A stretch of 64,000 bases of DNA from Allodiplogaster sudhausi (Eukaryota > Nematoda > Chromadorea > Rhabditida > Diplogasteridae), in assembly GCA_945643635.1 (NCBI GenBank), contig CALZFC010000248.1:7063501-7127500 (forward strand). The letters run 5' to 3'. The number at the start of each line of letters is the position of its first letter. The stretch's first letter is position 1. Below, piece after piece: positions 1 to 11,073 of the stretch. The notes under the pieces are model-generated. The model ran no database searches. It was not told the DNA's origin and saw only the letters and a program-made list of their open reading frames with translations. Position numbers and translations under genes: made by a program.

Positions 1-19
1 GATTTCGACGATAGATGAC

Positions 20-690
20 GGCTGACAATGGGCATTCTTCTGCCGAAAAGCCGCTGCTCTTCCCGAGTCGACTTCTCTCCGCGGGCGATGTCAAGTGAAA
101 TGATTTCTTCCCCCCATTTCTGTCTACGGATCGACATCAAAAGTGCATAATATAATATACGATTGTGAATATTTCAACACGTATGCTTCAAAACTTGCCG
201 TAACTTCCCAAATTGCACGCTTTGGCACATGAGTTTTCCTGTATTAGCATAAACATCAAGCAAATTTTGACTTCATTATGTAGAAAAGGTTACTTTAAAA
301 TTGAGAATATTCTTTTTTGACTTCGTAAATGCAAACAATTATAATTTTTCATGAACAATTTTATTGTTTCGCAGAAACATACGAGAATTCTGCATTTATA
401 GGAACTTGTGAAATTCTTATTCTTATTTATACTCTAGTGTTAAATTTAAATGGACGCTTATTCTTGGAAATAATAATAACAATGAAGGTAAATTTTTCTA
501 AATTTATCTTCTCTAATTTTTCTCAATTTTGTAGACTTTTCTCCATTTTTTCGGTTTTGTTTGATCTCGCAGAATATGCCGCTTTTATTCTCATGAGGAG
601 AGGCAAAAGAAAGGGCTCAATGGAAGAAATATCATTGGACCAAAGAGCACGGAACCCGTCTCACTTTTTAGGATTTTTTATTCCACTTTT
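20..690. repeat. Upstream copy of a diverged direct duplication
   Basis: This block matches 3147-3780 in the same orientation, with substitutions and small indels. The clearest shared part is the run through CCGAAAAGCCGCTGCTCTTC, followed by a shared 'CTCTCCGCGGGCGATG' and later by AT-rich sequence. The second copy lies just upstream (on the minus strand) of the ET-like gene at 2440-3019. By position this first copy may precede a sister gene that falls before base 1. No convincing coding exon was found inside it. Confidence 0.75.
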
Positions 691-1025
691 CCAGATCTTC
701 ACAGTTTTTGCTACAAATCACAATTGTTGTTTGGAACATTTGAATAGCTTTTCAGCACGGTTCTCATATGGCAGATACAAAAAAAAGACATTTCCCGCAG
801 GATTCTCATCCGGAACAATCCAAAAATGACCTTCTCCGCTCGGTTCCGGCCACTCAAGGTTTCGCCGAATATTTATCAAATGAGTATTAATCGAGAACTT
901 ACATCTCTCCTCTACCTGCAAAATAAAATATATCCGTGTCTTCACTGCTTTCCGGCGGATCAGAAAGAATCTTTTCTACAAAATGCTGTTTATTTTAGTA
1001 AAGGCCGGGTTAAACACGCAGATGT

Positions 1026-1172
1026 ATGAAAATGCTAGCGCATTACTGTGCTACTATCGAGATGGATCAAACTCTGCAATACGTCCAGAACATCCTTGAA
1101 CGAGGCGCAATATTGGATGGTAGACTTACCGACGAATTGGTTGGCGAACGGGTGGAATTTCAATGTGCCTGA
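1026..1172 (+). CDS. Short ORF of unknown function, 48 codons
   Basis: An ATG-initiated open frame ends at a TGA at 1170-1172. Its composition looks protein-like (it includes the stretches MDQTLQYVQNILERG and LTDELVGERVEFQC), unlike the AT-rich flanks. There is no signal peptide and no recognised domain. It could be a small gene, a last exon, or an old pseudogene fragment. A TTTTAG acceptor-like string lies about 35 bases upstream, but no partner exon was found. Low confidence that it is translated. Confidence 0.25.
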   Translation: MKMLAHYCATIEMDQTLQYVQNILERGAILDGRLTDELVGERVEFQCA

Positions 1173-2435
1173 ACCTCCAAAGGTTGTAGAGATCTAATGG
1201 TTTTTTTTTCTTCGACAGAATTTCTCCAAGTGCATTGAAAATCTAACCCATTTTACTGTCGGCATCTCTCGTCAAGCATATTCTTCTTTAAGGACCCGTC
1301 TCTTTAAGAACCACGGGAAAAATGTTACGGCACTTTAGGGGATGACTTTATAGTAAACCAGGTAAATTCACTACAAAGTGCTCAGGCCGACAAAAATAGT
1401 TGCTTGCTGCGCTCGCCTTGATGCCAATTCAGTTCAATATCTGTTTGTACTTTATAGCACGGCAAAATTGCTCAATAATAACACCTTGAACAAATAGAAA
1501 TCCCCCAGTTCTTAAAATTCAAATGGGTGAAGAATGAATAATTTTTTACTTTGTCGTATTCGAGAAATAAATTTTTTTCAAACACTACATTCATTTTGTT
1601 TGGAGTTGTTTAATCCGTCTCTCTTCTCTAATTTATTTCACGTTTTTCTCTTTTGCCGCCTTTTTATTGTTTGGTTCTGAGAGATAAGGAAAACTGCGGA
1701 CGAAAACCGAGCAGCTTCGTTTGGTCGAGGCAGTGACGTAGAAGTTGGTCAGAAAGAGGACGGAGGGCCTGAAATAATTTTATTTTGCTCTCTAATTTTC
1801 GATCTTTTATATATACATAAACAGCTTAAAATATAATGCACTTTTGGATGCCTTGGCGACCGATGTTCTCCTTTTTACTATTTACAACACTGAAAATACG
1901 AGAGGATATTTACTATTTGCTCGATAACATTTTTTCAAAGAAGAACATTATTTTATATTCTTTCATACGGAAGTTTTCGACTTCTTAGGCTGACGCTAAC
2001 TACACATATCATTTATTGTATTAATTTAGCCCCGCCATAGAAGAAATCAAATTAAACTCGACTTGCTATTTCATGGTCGTCTTTCTCTTCGTCCCCTCAT
2101 CTTCTAGTAGACGACGACACCTGGAAATATTTGAGGATCGGCAGCATTATTCTTGTGCAATTCTTTATCTGGATCATTTTAGAATTCGTCCTTATCATGC
2201 ATTTCCCATATAAAAATTGATTCTATATTCAAAAATCGCGCTGTCTACCCATTTTCTTCTTCCCTTCTTCCTTTTCTTCGCTTTGCAGCATTAGTAAAAT
2301 TAGAGGACACCTGAATATTTTAACAATTTGCAGAATTTTACGAGTGCAATTCGCCCGAAATCATATAATATCTATCCCATGTGAAAAGTGATTCCATTTT
2401 CAAATGATTTTTCGTTCTCAAATGGCAAGATGCAT
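1173..2435. other. Gene-poor AT-rich stretch
   Basis: No coding exon, RNA gene or clear mobile element was recognised here. The sequence is AT-rich with short homopolymers. Confidence 0.5.
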
Positions 2436-2439
2436 TTAT

Positions 2440-3019
2440 ATTTCTGCATTTTCCTCACCGAAGACGATGAGTGCCAAGATAAAGAGGGAGGCTGCGACGG
2501 CGAGGACGATCAGTAAGATGGGCGAGGAAGAGCCACCGCTCTCCTTCTCGGTGGTGGGCGGAAGTGAAGAAAGCTATAAAAGCAATATTTTTATTGAATA
2601 TCTCATGCATTATTTGACGTGAAATTTTACTATTCTCCATTGTTTACTCCTTTGTCATTTGAATCCGGTTGGACTTGCGTTTTACGTGCAATCTTACACC
2701 ATAAAAAAACCGCTTTCCAGACCTTGATGGTCGTGGTGCTCTCAAGGAGCGGAGTACTGTAATTCTTGAAGAATGCGTTTACCTCCTCATTGATCAATTC
2801 GCTTCTGTTCTCGTTATTTCAGTTGGATGCGGAGCAGGCACAGTGGTAGACGGGGTTCGACACTTCAAAACCGTTCACTTTTTGGCATCCCATATCGGTA
2901 GTAGCCCAGCCCGCTGTGGAGTATTTCTCGAGATCGAGGTTTTGCTTCAATGTGACTATTGCTAGACACCCTTTAAATGTGCCGCATCCATCGCTTTCGT
3001 TTTTCGAACTGAAGAACAT
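2440..3019 (-). pseudogene. ET/Ly6-like cysteine-module membrane protein, partial, with an in-frame TGA
   Basis: Reading on the minus strand, an acceptor (TTCTTTCAG) opens an exon at 3019 with the spacing of the C-terminal half of an ET/Ly6-like module: a Cys in DGCGTFKGC, then DMGCQ, then HCACSASN. The next codon is TGA, exactly where the family has its last invariant Cys before Asn. Reading past it the frame stays open through NNENRSELINEEVNAFFKN and TTTIK. After an intron a second exon (about 2580 down to 2440) continues with a Thr/Glu-rich stalk and a single hydrophobic segment, ILLIVLAVAASLFILALIVF. So the ancestral protein was probably an extracellular ET module anchored by a C-terminal membrane helix. 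No first exon with signal peptide and CxxC start was found upstream. It is either a pseudogene (missing 5' end, stop at the last Cys) or a gene whose TGA is a sequencing error. Confidence 0.5.
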
Positions 3020-3146
3020 CTGAAAGAACATGGATTAATCTACTTCATTATTTCGAGATTTCTATTAATCGTGAACTCTTCGGATGAAAATTATTTATCC
3101 CGGAGAGAAAAGATTAGAAAAAAAGTTGGGTAATAGAAATAAATTG

Positions 3147-3780
3147 GCTGACAAGGGTCATTCTTCTCCCGAAAAGCCGCTGCTCTTCCCGAGTCGGCTT
3201 CTCTCCGCGGGCGATGACAAGTGAAATGATTCCTTTTTCCCAGTTCTATTTACGAATCGACATCAAAAGTGCATAAAATAAAATAAGATGTGAATAGTCC
3301 AACACGTATTCTTCAAAACTTGTCGTAACTTCCTAAATTGCACGGTTTGGCACGTGAGTTTTCCTGTGCTATAAATACATATAAATCAAATTTTGACTTC
3401 ATTATGTAAAAAAAGCTTACTTTAAAAATTGAGAATACTCTTTTTTTGACTTTGTAAATCAGGAAGATTATAATTTTGCATGCATAATTTTATTCTTTCA
3501 AAGAAATAAAGATTTTTTTATCAAGTCTTTTGCATTTATAGAAACTCCTGAAAATATTATTCTTATTTCTACTCGTGGTAAACTTAAATGGAATATGTTC
3601 CATAAAAAACACTACTATAGTTAATGAAAAATTTGCTTACTTTAACTTCTCTATATATTCCTCAGTTATTTAAGACTTTTCTCACTTTTTCTCGATTTTG
3701 TTCGATCTCGGCCGGCAGCCAAATAGGCGGCTTTTATGTTCGCGAGGATAGCCAAAAGAAAGGATCCTTTTCTGCAGAAC
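3147..3780. repeat. Second copy of the direct duplication
   Basis: Diverged copy of 20-690. It lies immediately 5' of the ET-like gene on the minus strand, so it probably represents duplicated upstream/intron sequence of that gene family. Confidence 0.75.
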
Positions 3781-4223
3781 AACAAGGGTCTGCATTCTTT
3801 TATGCAGAAAATATAACAATATGCCTGCCGGAGTCTGATGAAGTGACCGTAGAATTGGGGATCTTATAATGGTGAGCCCACAGCTTCAACAGAAGGAGAT
3901 GTACGGTCCGCAGTAATAAATGACTAGAGATTGAGGAAGGAATCAATTAATGCTCCGGCATTGTTTATAATTTTTTTTTAATTTTTCTCTCTCTAAACAT
4001 CACTCTATTTTTGCTTCTCTTTAGATGGTGATGAAAAGTTGTCAGCGTGAAAGGTGAATCTAGCTCTGTACTCTTTTGCAGCAAAAGTGTTGGCCAAACA
4101 GTGGGGGACAAGTCAAGTTTCACTCTCATTTTGCGAGAAGTTTTATCGAATTCGATTGAATGCGGCGGCAACGCGTGATCTTCCTTTTCGGTCACGCCCT
4201 TAAAGGGCAGCGAGTGTGTTGCT

Positions 4224-4230
4224 TATAAAT
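4224..4230 (+). promoter_or_regulatory. TATA box of the small peptide gene
   Basis: TATAAAT lies 63 bases before the ATG at 4287, with a TTCAGTTGG initiator-like string shortly downstream. Spacing fits a short 5' UTR. Confidence 0.5.
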
Positions 4231-4286
4231 ATTAGGTTCAGTTGGCCTTTTCTCCTTAAGTGAGTTACTCTCTTCCTTTCAAAGCA

Positions 4287-4619
4287 ATGTTTCCTCTCCG
4301 CGTCGTTTTCCTCGCTCTCGCGGTTGTCATTGCGCTCGCAGCCGTTGTCGTCAACGCCGGCAGGAGTAAAAGCAGTTTTTTTTTCAAAACTCTATTTTGA
4401 ATTCGCGCGCTTTTCCTGATTGTGGGCTTCAAGTTATTTGAAAGACCCTTGCTTCTGAACGATTTAACGCAGTTACCTTTTTCAATCCTTTAGTAGTTAC
4501 TAGAAAGAGCTATTCTTATATTTCTCACATCTAAAACTCGTCTAAATTGAGACAATGGCACAAGGTAAAAGACTTTCATTGCAGGCCAAGGAGAGCTAAA
4601 CTTCAGCAAGCTCGGCTAG
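4287..4619 (+). CDS. 37-residue secreted peptide precursor, candidate amidated neuropeptide
   Basis: Two exons are seen: 4287-4365 and 4585-4619, joined by a GTAAAA...TCATTGCAG intron in phase 1. Exon 1 encodes a typical signal peptide (MFPLRVVFLALAVVIALAAV followed by VVNA). Exon 2 encodes SQGELNFSKLG and then TAG. The Gly immediately before the stop is what peptidylglycine amidating enzymes convert to a C-terminal amide, so the predicted product is a peptide of 10-12 residues ending ...NFSKL-amide. The gene has a TATA box (4224) and an AATAAA (4723-4728) about 100 bases after the stop, which supports a compact real gene. There is no dibasic cleavage site, so release would depend on signal peptidase or the single Arg before SQGEL. 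I do not recognise the peptide as a known family. It could instead be an antimicrobial or other short secreted peptide. Confidence 0.55.
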
Positions 4620-4722
4620 ATGCAAAGGCAGCAAATCATCACTTCTTCGACAGTTTGATTCTCTGCTTCTATAAATTTGCTGATTGCTTGACAACGTCCT
4701 CATGTATTATGTAAAAGTAAGT

Positions 4723-4728
4723 AATAAA
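4723..4728 (+). terminator. Poly(A) signal AATAAA of the small peptide gene
   Basis: A canonical AATAAA sits in AT-rich sequence about 100 bases after the TAG at 4617-4619. Confidence 0.5.
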
Positions 4729-4929
4729 ATTTTATCGTTATGTCAATTGTCGCGCAAAATTATATGTTTTTATACTCGAGTGTACGAAATGGCGCACATG
4801 TCCGTTATGAAAATTATTTTAAAAAAAAACAACAACAGCAATTGCGATAGCTTTTGACAGAGCTCTTGCTTGGCGGTGAATTCGGGATGCTGCTCACAAT
4901 CAGTACACTTGAAGGAGGAGGATCACCGA

Positions 4930-5035
4930 AAAAAATGAGTAGGCACTCTCTCATTCTCGCCTGCTATTTCGCTGGTCGCACAAAAACGCCGAGTGAAAAT
5001 TGAACGTGCGTATTAGAATGAGAAGGGCCGCTGTA
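4930..5035. repeat. Short foldback-like element, copy 1
   Basis: The segment holds CTCTCATTCTCGCCTGCT followed by a TTTC...GGTCGCACAAA core and, about 60 bases on, an inverted ATTAGAATGAGA. A related arrangement with the same core occurs at 32338-32445. This suggests a small dispersed inverted-repeat element. Confidence 0.35.
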
Positions 5036-5163
5036 ATTTGAAATGACATTTAATTTTTCAGTGATCGTCCCCCTTTAACTTAGTAGGCACAAAAGATGGT
5101 TGTGTAGCATTTTATGAAAATTTTGATGATTCATAAATGAATTCGTGAATTCATTACATACGT

Positions 5164-5292
5164 TTACCGTATTTTCTCTATTAGTGCCCCTCCATCTATT
5201 AAAACCCCCCTCTAATAGTGCCCCCTCCTTGAGAAGGCAATTGAAAATAGTAATCCTAACTCTAATAGAACCCCCCCCCCCCCCCACCCTTC
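5164..5292. mobile_element. Half copy of the G/C-rich TIR element
   Basis: It starts with TACCGTATTTTCTCTATTAG, which is the reverse complement of the right end of the element at 44692-45140. The rest is C-rich and repeats the motif TAATAG/CTATTA next to runs of C. The opposite terminus is not present, so this is one end or a solo half of the same family. Confidence 0.6.
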
Positions 5293-5439
5293 TAATCATC
5301 AGAAGCAGCGAGGTCAGGTCACAGAGGAAAGGACGGTGAGAGAAAGAGAGAGGGAGAGATATAGAGAGGAAAGAGGGATACAAAGTGAGTGAGAGAGTAT
5401 TTCAATGTAATCTATTCTTGCAGATCTTGTTGATTTACC

Positions 5440-6447
5440 CCATCAATTCAATTCAATTCTTTTATCGCACAGCCCAAATATAGGAAATACATTAATACAA
5501 GTAGTTAAGATTCACTGTTGAGTTCTGGGTCAGGCAATGGAAAAAAGGGAGAGGATAACAAAAAGAGATATACAGGAGATAATAACAGTTGATGTGTAAA
5601 CAAGAGTGAATTGGAAATTACAGGCTAAGGCAGAGATGGGGATAGATTTTGGCTGGTAATTACTTCTGTGCAGTAAGTGCGAAACGATGAGATCGAATTG
5701 CAAGAGACATACTGTTCAAGTAAAGAGTTCCACAGTCGATAGGAAAGACATGCGCGCCGAGATCGGAGGGATCGTAAACTAGGAAGTGCGAGTTTAAGGG
5801 AGTGCCCGCGTAGGGAGGAGGAGTATTGGGAGGGGAAATGGAAAAATTGGGATGGGTCTATGGGGGTAAGCTTCCGGATAATTTTAAAAGTGGTGACTAG
5901 ATCTGTGACTTTTCTACGACATTCTAAGGGCACTAAACCAAGGCATTGCATGCGTTCGGAATATGGTAAGGGACGACCTACTCGTTTAAAAATGGACCGA
6001 GTTAAGCTTCGTTGGAATTTCTCTAGAGTGCTGATGGACAATGCAGTTGAAGGGTTCCATATTTCGGAAAACGAGTCTAGTATCGGTAGAACATAGATCC
6101 TATGCAAACGGCAAAGCATGGAAATGTTACGCGTTTTAAAAGAGCAAAGAATGTATGCACATCTAGCAGAGGCCTTCCTAGCAACAGTCTGAATGTGTAC
6201 ACTAGCAGAGAGGTCAGAGTCGTAAGTAACTCCTAAATCCTTAAAAGACGAAACAATTGGGAGTGGAACATTTCTAAGTGTAAAGGGGAGTGTAGGGTGG
6301 GGTAGTAACGGCAGGATAGCTGTCTTATCAAGAGAGATAGTGAGACCCCAAGTAGTAGACCACTCATCCACAGCGCTAAGGGCAGATTGAAGAAGAGTAC
6401 AATCATTATACGTGTAGAGTTTAACATCATCAGCATTACGTGAAGCG
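5440..6447 (-). mobile_element. 5'-truncated non-LTR retrotransposon (CR1/Jockey-like RT C-terminus)
   Basis: On the minus strand the frame opens at about 6447 with NADDVKLYT, the reverse transcriptase catalytic box (usually F/YADD; here Asn replaces the aromatic). It continues through SLDKT, FKDLGV and LPILDSFSEIWNP to the typical LWNSL...SSFRTY C-terminal end at 5625. These are features of the RT thumb and C-terminal region of CR1/Jockey-type elements. The 3' end near 5440 carries a short tandem ATTGAATTGAATTGA tail, as in CR1-like elements. The 5' part (endonuclease and most of RT) is absent, so the copy is dead on arrival. It is inserted next to a duplicated block that also occurs, without it, at 9081-9455. 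Confidence 0.8.
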
Positions 6448-6840
6448 TCTTACACAAGATGAAATATTCAAGATAAAGTGCATAATTTATTTATTGTTAA
6501 CTACATTAAGCTTTCAATGTACAGACAGACATGCCAACTTTCACTCACATTTAAAGACAAGGATACGTGTGTCGCTTAGCCATATACATATTTGTACATA
6601 AATAGATAATTTGAGATTTGTACATAAATAGATAATTTGAGCGAAAAAATAAAGCATGTTTACAGCTTCATAAAAAAAAATCATCACAAAATTTTCTCTC
6701 TCTTTATAATTAGTATAACGAATTTTAATGGAATGATTTTAACAATTGAATTAATTTTTTTCAGCGAAAGTGGAACAATCTTTCCCGAATTGTACAAACA
6801 AATGAAAGCAAGAAGAAAGTCACATTTCCGCAAGAGCTAA
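6443..6840. repeat. Diverged duplicated block, copy 1
   Basis: From GTCTTACACAAGATG onward this block aligns with 9081-9455 (GTCTTATACAAGACG...). Both end in a conserved stretch encoding a Lys/Arg-rich tail (KARRKS) after a TTTTTTCAG acceptor-like string in this copy. The tail may be the last exon of a decayed gene. No complete gene was found. Confidence 0.6.
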
Positions 6841-7598
6841 AATATAGACGCAGCAACTCAAACCTGTAAATAATTTTCGATTGTAGCCCTCCTTTTAGCA
6901 TGAGACACATAAAACATCGGTTTTGCTTACCGGTAAAGTAAACTGCTTATGTAATCGAGAAGCTGGCCGAACTCGAACCACCACCATCCGCGCGCAACTT
7001 TAACCCGTTAGCCACTAATTGTAAGCCACCATCTACCTGGTGCCTGTGTAAGGCACAGCTAGTTACCGCGGCTACGACAAGACAAGGGAACATGATCATA
7101 ATCAACTCAAGACAAGTGTGCATTCTTCACAATTTGTACATAGCGCTCTGCGTCATAACTAATCTTTTTTTTTGTTGAATAGCTGGCGAGACGCCGAGCG
7201 ACTATGACACTAATCCATAGGAGAGAAAGCAGATTGATGATGGCAGAAATACTAATGGCATGCCATAATCGATGACGACATCGAAAAACATAAGAAGAAC
7301 CTCAATTATAGTTTGTAATATTTTATGTTTTAAGACAGAGTACTAGGTACACAAAATGATGGTGCAACATTTAATGAAGACATTTATGAATCATACGCAA
7401 ATTCATATTGATTGCGGGCAGGCATCTCACGGGGGTAAACATCAAACAATTGAATGTAACTAAATGATGGCTCATAAATATCCTAGCGGCCTCTCCACAT
7501 CGTCCATGCTGTCGATGAACCGGCGCCCGATTGGCCGACCAACTTAAAATAGAAAAATAATTAATGCACGTTCGAATTGCCGCGCTCACTCTGAGAGG

Positions 7599-7599
<1 letters not shown>

Positions 7600-7632
<33 letters not shown>
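7600..7632. repeat. (CT)n microsatellite
   Basis: An uninterrupted CT run of about 30 bases, followed by an imperfect extension. Confidence 0.95.
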
Positions 7633-7634
<2 letters not shown>

Positions 7635-8739
7635 TCTCTCATGCTCGCGTGTGAAATTTCGCAGGTTGCATAAACCCGCTAAAAATCGCGAGTTCTCGTT
7701 ACCGTTGTAAATTGAAATGACACATAATTTTTCGATGATCGCCCTCCTTTAAATCAAATAATCATTTTAATCGCCGGCATCATTTTCAACTATTTTCGCC
7801 AACAGTGAATTACATAGTTGAAGGAAAATTTGTGTGAATCAAGAGAAAAAAAGCTATCTCCACGGCTTGCCTGAAATCCAAGTTGCTCGAGCTACTCGAG
7901 AACTTCGCAGGGTGTCAGCGGGACATTGCAACTTTTATTATTATTGCGTTGTGGAGTTGCCTGAAAACAATTTAAATTTTTATTTTATATTTGCTGTTTC
8001 TGCATGCTGTGCGAATCATTCATTCATAAGAATCTTGTAATAAAAACAACAACTAAATAATTATTAACTAATTATTAACATATAAGCCATGGATGCACAT
8101 ACACACAGAAGAGAGTCGCTATATTCGTGCTTTACATCCATTACAAGTAACGGATAGTTTTCAGTATTTACATATGGGGTTTACTGTAAATTTTACTCGA
8201 ACTTCCAATTAGCTACTTTTCACAATGAGAGAAGAGGCTTGCAACAATGAAACAATGAGAACAATGAGAAGAAGAGAACATGATGGACCTTGAGACGTGT
8301 AAGGAGATCGCCGGTGAGACTTGTACCGTTAATTGTGGTTGGTGTTGCCTGCGGATGTCCCGAAACGATGAGAAAAGGCATGGCGAACTCCAACAGCTGA
8401 TAAACATCCGTTATTTGCAACGTATAGGAAGTACGGATTATCCGTATTTTATATCCGTTAAAATTAATGGTTATTTTTCGCTGTATGCACTAGCTACAAA
8501 TAAGCACAACAATGCTTATTGTTAGTTTATGCACACGGTATTTATGTAATCGCTTGTCATGGCAACATTGCACAATCGTCGTCATTTCAATATTTTATAA
8601 GCGCTAGAGTAAAAAGAAATAGGCTTGCCGGGTGGACCAGCTGTGATATGCCGTAAAGAGAGAAATAGTAAAGTTGGAGTGACAATGAAAGGGACGAAGA
8701 CATAGACGGAGAGAAGTGAGAGATAGTGAGATAGCGTGA

Positions 8740-9000
8740 ATGAAAGAGAAAAATAGAGAAAGAGCGAGGGGAAGGGGAGAGAGAAAGAGAGAGAAAGAGA
8801 AAGGGAGAAAGAGAGAGAGAGAGAGAGCGTAAGTGTAATCAATTTTATGCACGCTTATCAATGCATCACTCACACTATTTTGTTGGTTTGAGAAGTACAC
8901 AGTCACAAGGCGGACACATTTCTCAAAAGAGCATATCAAAAGTCCTGGTGATGTTTGGTGAGAGAAGAAAGGTTAGAGAAAGAGAGAGAGAGAGAGAGAC

Positions 9001-9031
<31 letters not shown>

Positions 9032-9035
9032 AGTT
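8740..9035. repeat. (GA)n-rich microsatellite cluster
   Basis: Two imperfect GA tracts (about 8750-8828 and 8975-9031) flank unique sequence. Long Ser/Leu or Glu/Arg open frames here are translations of the repeat and not genes. Confidence 0.9.
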
Positions 9036-9080
9036 CATTGCCGAGTTTTCTAGCAGATTTTGTAAAAATTTCTCCAGTCC

Positions 9081-9455
9081 ATGAGGTGTCTTATACAAGA
9101 CGATATATTCAAGATAACGCGATAATTTATTCATTGTAAAAAAAAATATTTCGTTGAGAGGCAGCTCCTCACATTTAAGCACTGGGATATGTGTTTCTCC
9201 TAGCCACAGAGGAGACTTAGTAATATAATACACACATAGATCGAAACAAAAATAAAGCGTGATTACTGTTTCATCAAAGAAATTCACATATGTATTTGTC
9301 TCAATCTTTTTGTCATTAGGATCATAAATATGAATGACATGATTTAAAACAAAATTAAATTAATTTTTTTTTCACGAAGAAGGAACAATGTTGCATGCAG
9401 GCTATCCCGTATTGTACAGACAAAGGAAGGCAAGAAGAAAGTCAAACATACATAT
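9081..9455. repeat. Diverged duplicated block, copy 2
   Basis: Aligned with 6443-6840 in the same orientation. It lacks the retrotransposon fragment that borders copy 1. Confidence 0.6.
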
Positions 9456-9782
9456 CACAATATTGAATATAAATTATGAAGAGACCAAATTAATTTAGAA
9501 TTTTGACTTATTACGATATGCAAATTGAAAATGATGTCATCGAATTGAATAAAAATTACCAATTTTGGAGGAGGATATTGCTGATCTGAATATCTTATTA
9601 ATATTTGTCGAAAAAACTGTTTGTCGTCAGATGATTTCCTAAATAATAGCTTTAATATCTGAATCTGACCTAATTGTAAGCCCCCTTTACTCAATACTAC
9701 GTAATATTTTCCTTATAATTAGGATGCCATAGGCACAATTAGTTACAATTATTTTTGCATGTTATGAATATAGATTACAAGA

Positions 9783-11031
9783 TTACAGAAGTCTCGTCGA
9801 TCCCACTAGGAGTACGGTAGTTGTGAGCAGCAGAAGGAGGAAAGATGACGTCATCCTGTTGACTGAGCCATGACTGGCGGCTGCGTCGGCTGGCTGCTGC
9901 TGCTGCAGCTGCTCATCCGCAGACTTCCACTGCCGTTCGCGCGCACGCTTCTCGGCCTCGAACGACGAGGTGTCCTCATTGGATCTGGAGAGAGAGAGGG
10001 AATAGAGAGAAAGAGAGAAAGAGAGAGAGAAAAACAAAGAGTGAGAGAAAGAGAGAGAGAGAGAGGGAGAGAGGGAGATGGTACGACTTGTAAGGGTGCC
10101 AGAGATCTCTCCACTGATTGTGAGACAAATAGATAACATTTTGGTGAAAAAGAGTTCAGCAAGATGGAAAAAAAGATCTATTCATTTTGTATTATCAATA
10201 AATGTGAAAAAATGTAGCAATTGCACGTACTCGGAAGCCTCTCTCGGCTCTGCAATCATGTTTGCGTCAACGTCCGAGACCTCCTTCTTCTTCTGGTCTT
10301 CGTCATCACCCGGTGATGTCATCAGTCGCATGTCGACCAGCTCGTGCTCGGCAGCTGCTGGCAACTTGCCAATTCCGGGAAGAGAGGCCGGCAGAGGCTG
10401 AATGCCGGCGCGCTTCGGGAAGGGCACGGGCGCGGCGGCGCCGGCGAGAGAAGGCGACTCTCCAAACGGTGACGAGGCGTCAAGACGCAAGTCAATCTGG
10501 AGATTTTGGCGCCAAATTTAAAATGACATTTTTTTTAAATAACAAATAATTGAAACTAGAGAGTGGATATAATGAATTTTATCGAAAGACGTCGCCAATG
10601 TATTGTTGAGTCTATGGCGTTAAAATGTTATGGTTTTGTTAACGTATAGAGAGTGATAATTAGGAACGAGTCTAGCCTCTTTCGACGGCGGACGCGTCGT
10701 GGTGGTCGCTGTGACGAGCAGACGCTGCTGCATCGGTCTGATAATGGAAGGAAAAGCAGGCTAAGATTCACCACTTTATTGTTACTATTATAGTTGTTAC
10801 TATTATACTCATGTGTTTACTGGCTACTTGCATATGAATGTACATAATAATGACATCATTTTACTAGTTCAGCATTTCAATTTTTTTACTACTATAGAAG
10901 TAGCGTTATGTTCCTTTTTTCTTCTGTAATAGAATGGCCAGTTGGTAATGTTTTCTTATAGGTTCGTTCATCTGCAAACTATTTGAATTTCTTGAATATT
11001 GTAGTGGTGACTCTCCAACAACAAGTCATAT

Positions 11032-11073
<42 letters not shown>

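Noticed and set aside
718..945. Minus-strand ORF of 75 codons preceded by a TATTTTGCAG acceptor
   Set aside because: Part of it lies in the duplicated block without frame conservation in the second copy, and no upstream exon was found. A terminal exon of an unseen gene remains possible but unsupported.
3965..4195. Minus-strand ORF of 76 codons
   Set aside because: Overlaps the promoter side of the small peptide gene, has no Cys pattern, signal or domain, and uses AT-rich codons typical of chance frames.
8280..8525. Cys-rich ORF (TCKEIAGETCTVNCGWCC) as a possible secreted cysteine peptide
   Set aside because: No signal peptide, the frame continues into low-complexity sequence without a sensible end, and no splice partner was found.
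8582..8939. Long Ser/Leu-rich open frames (and many like them at CT/GA tracts throughout the window)
   Set aside because: They are translations of dinucleotide repeats. CT repeats have no stop codon in any frame on that strand, so long frames are expected by chance. No domain or splice context supports them.
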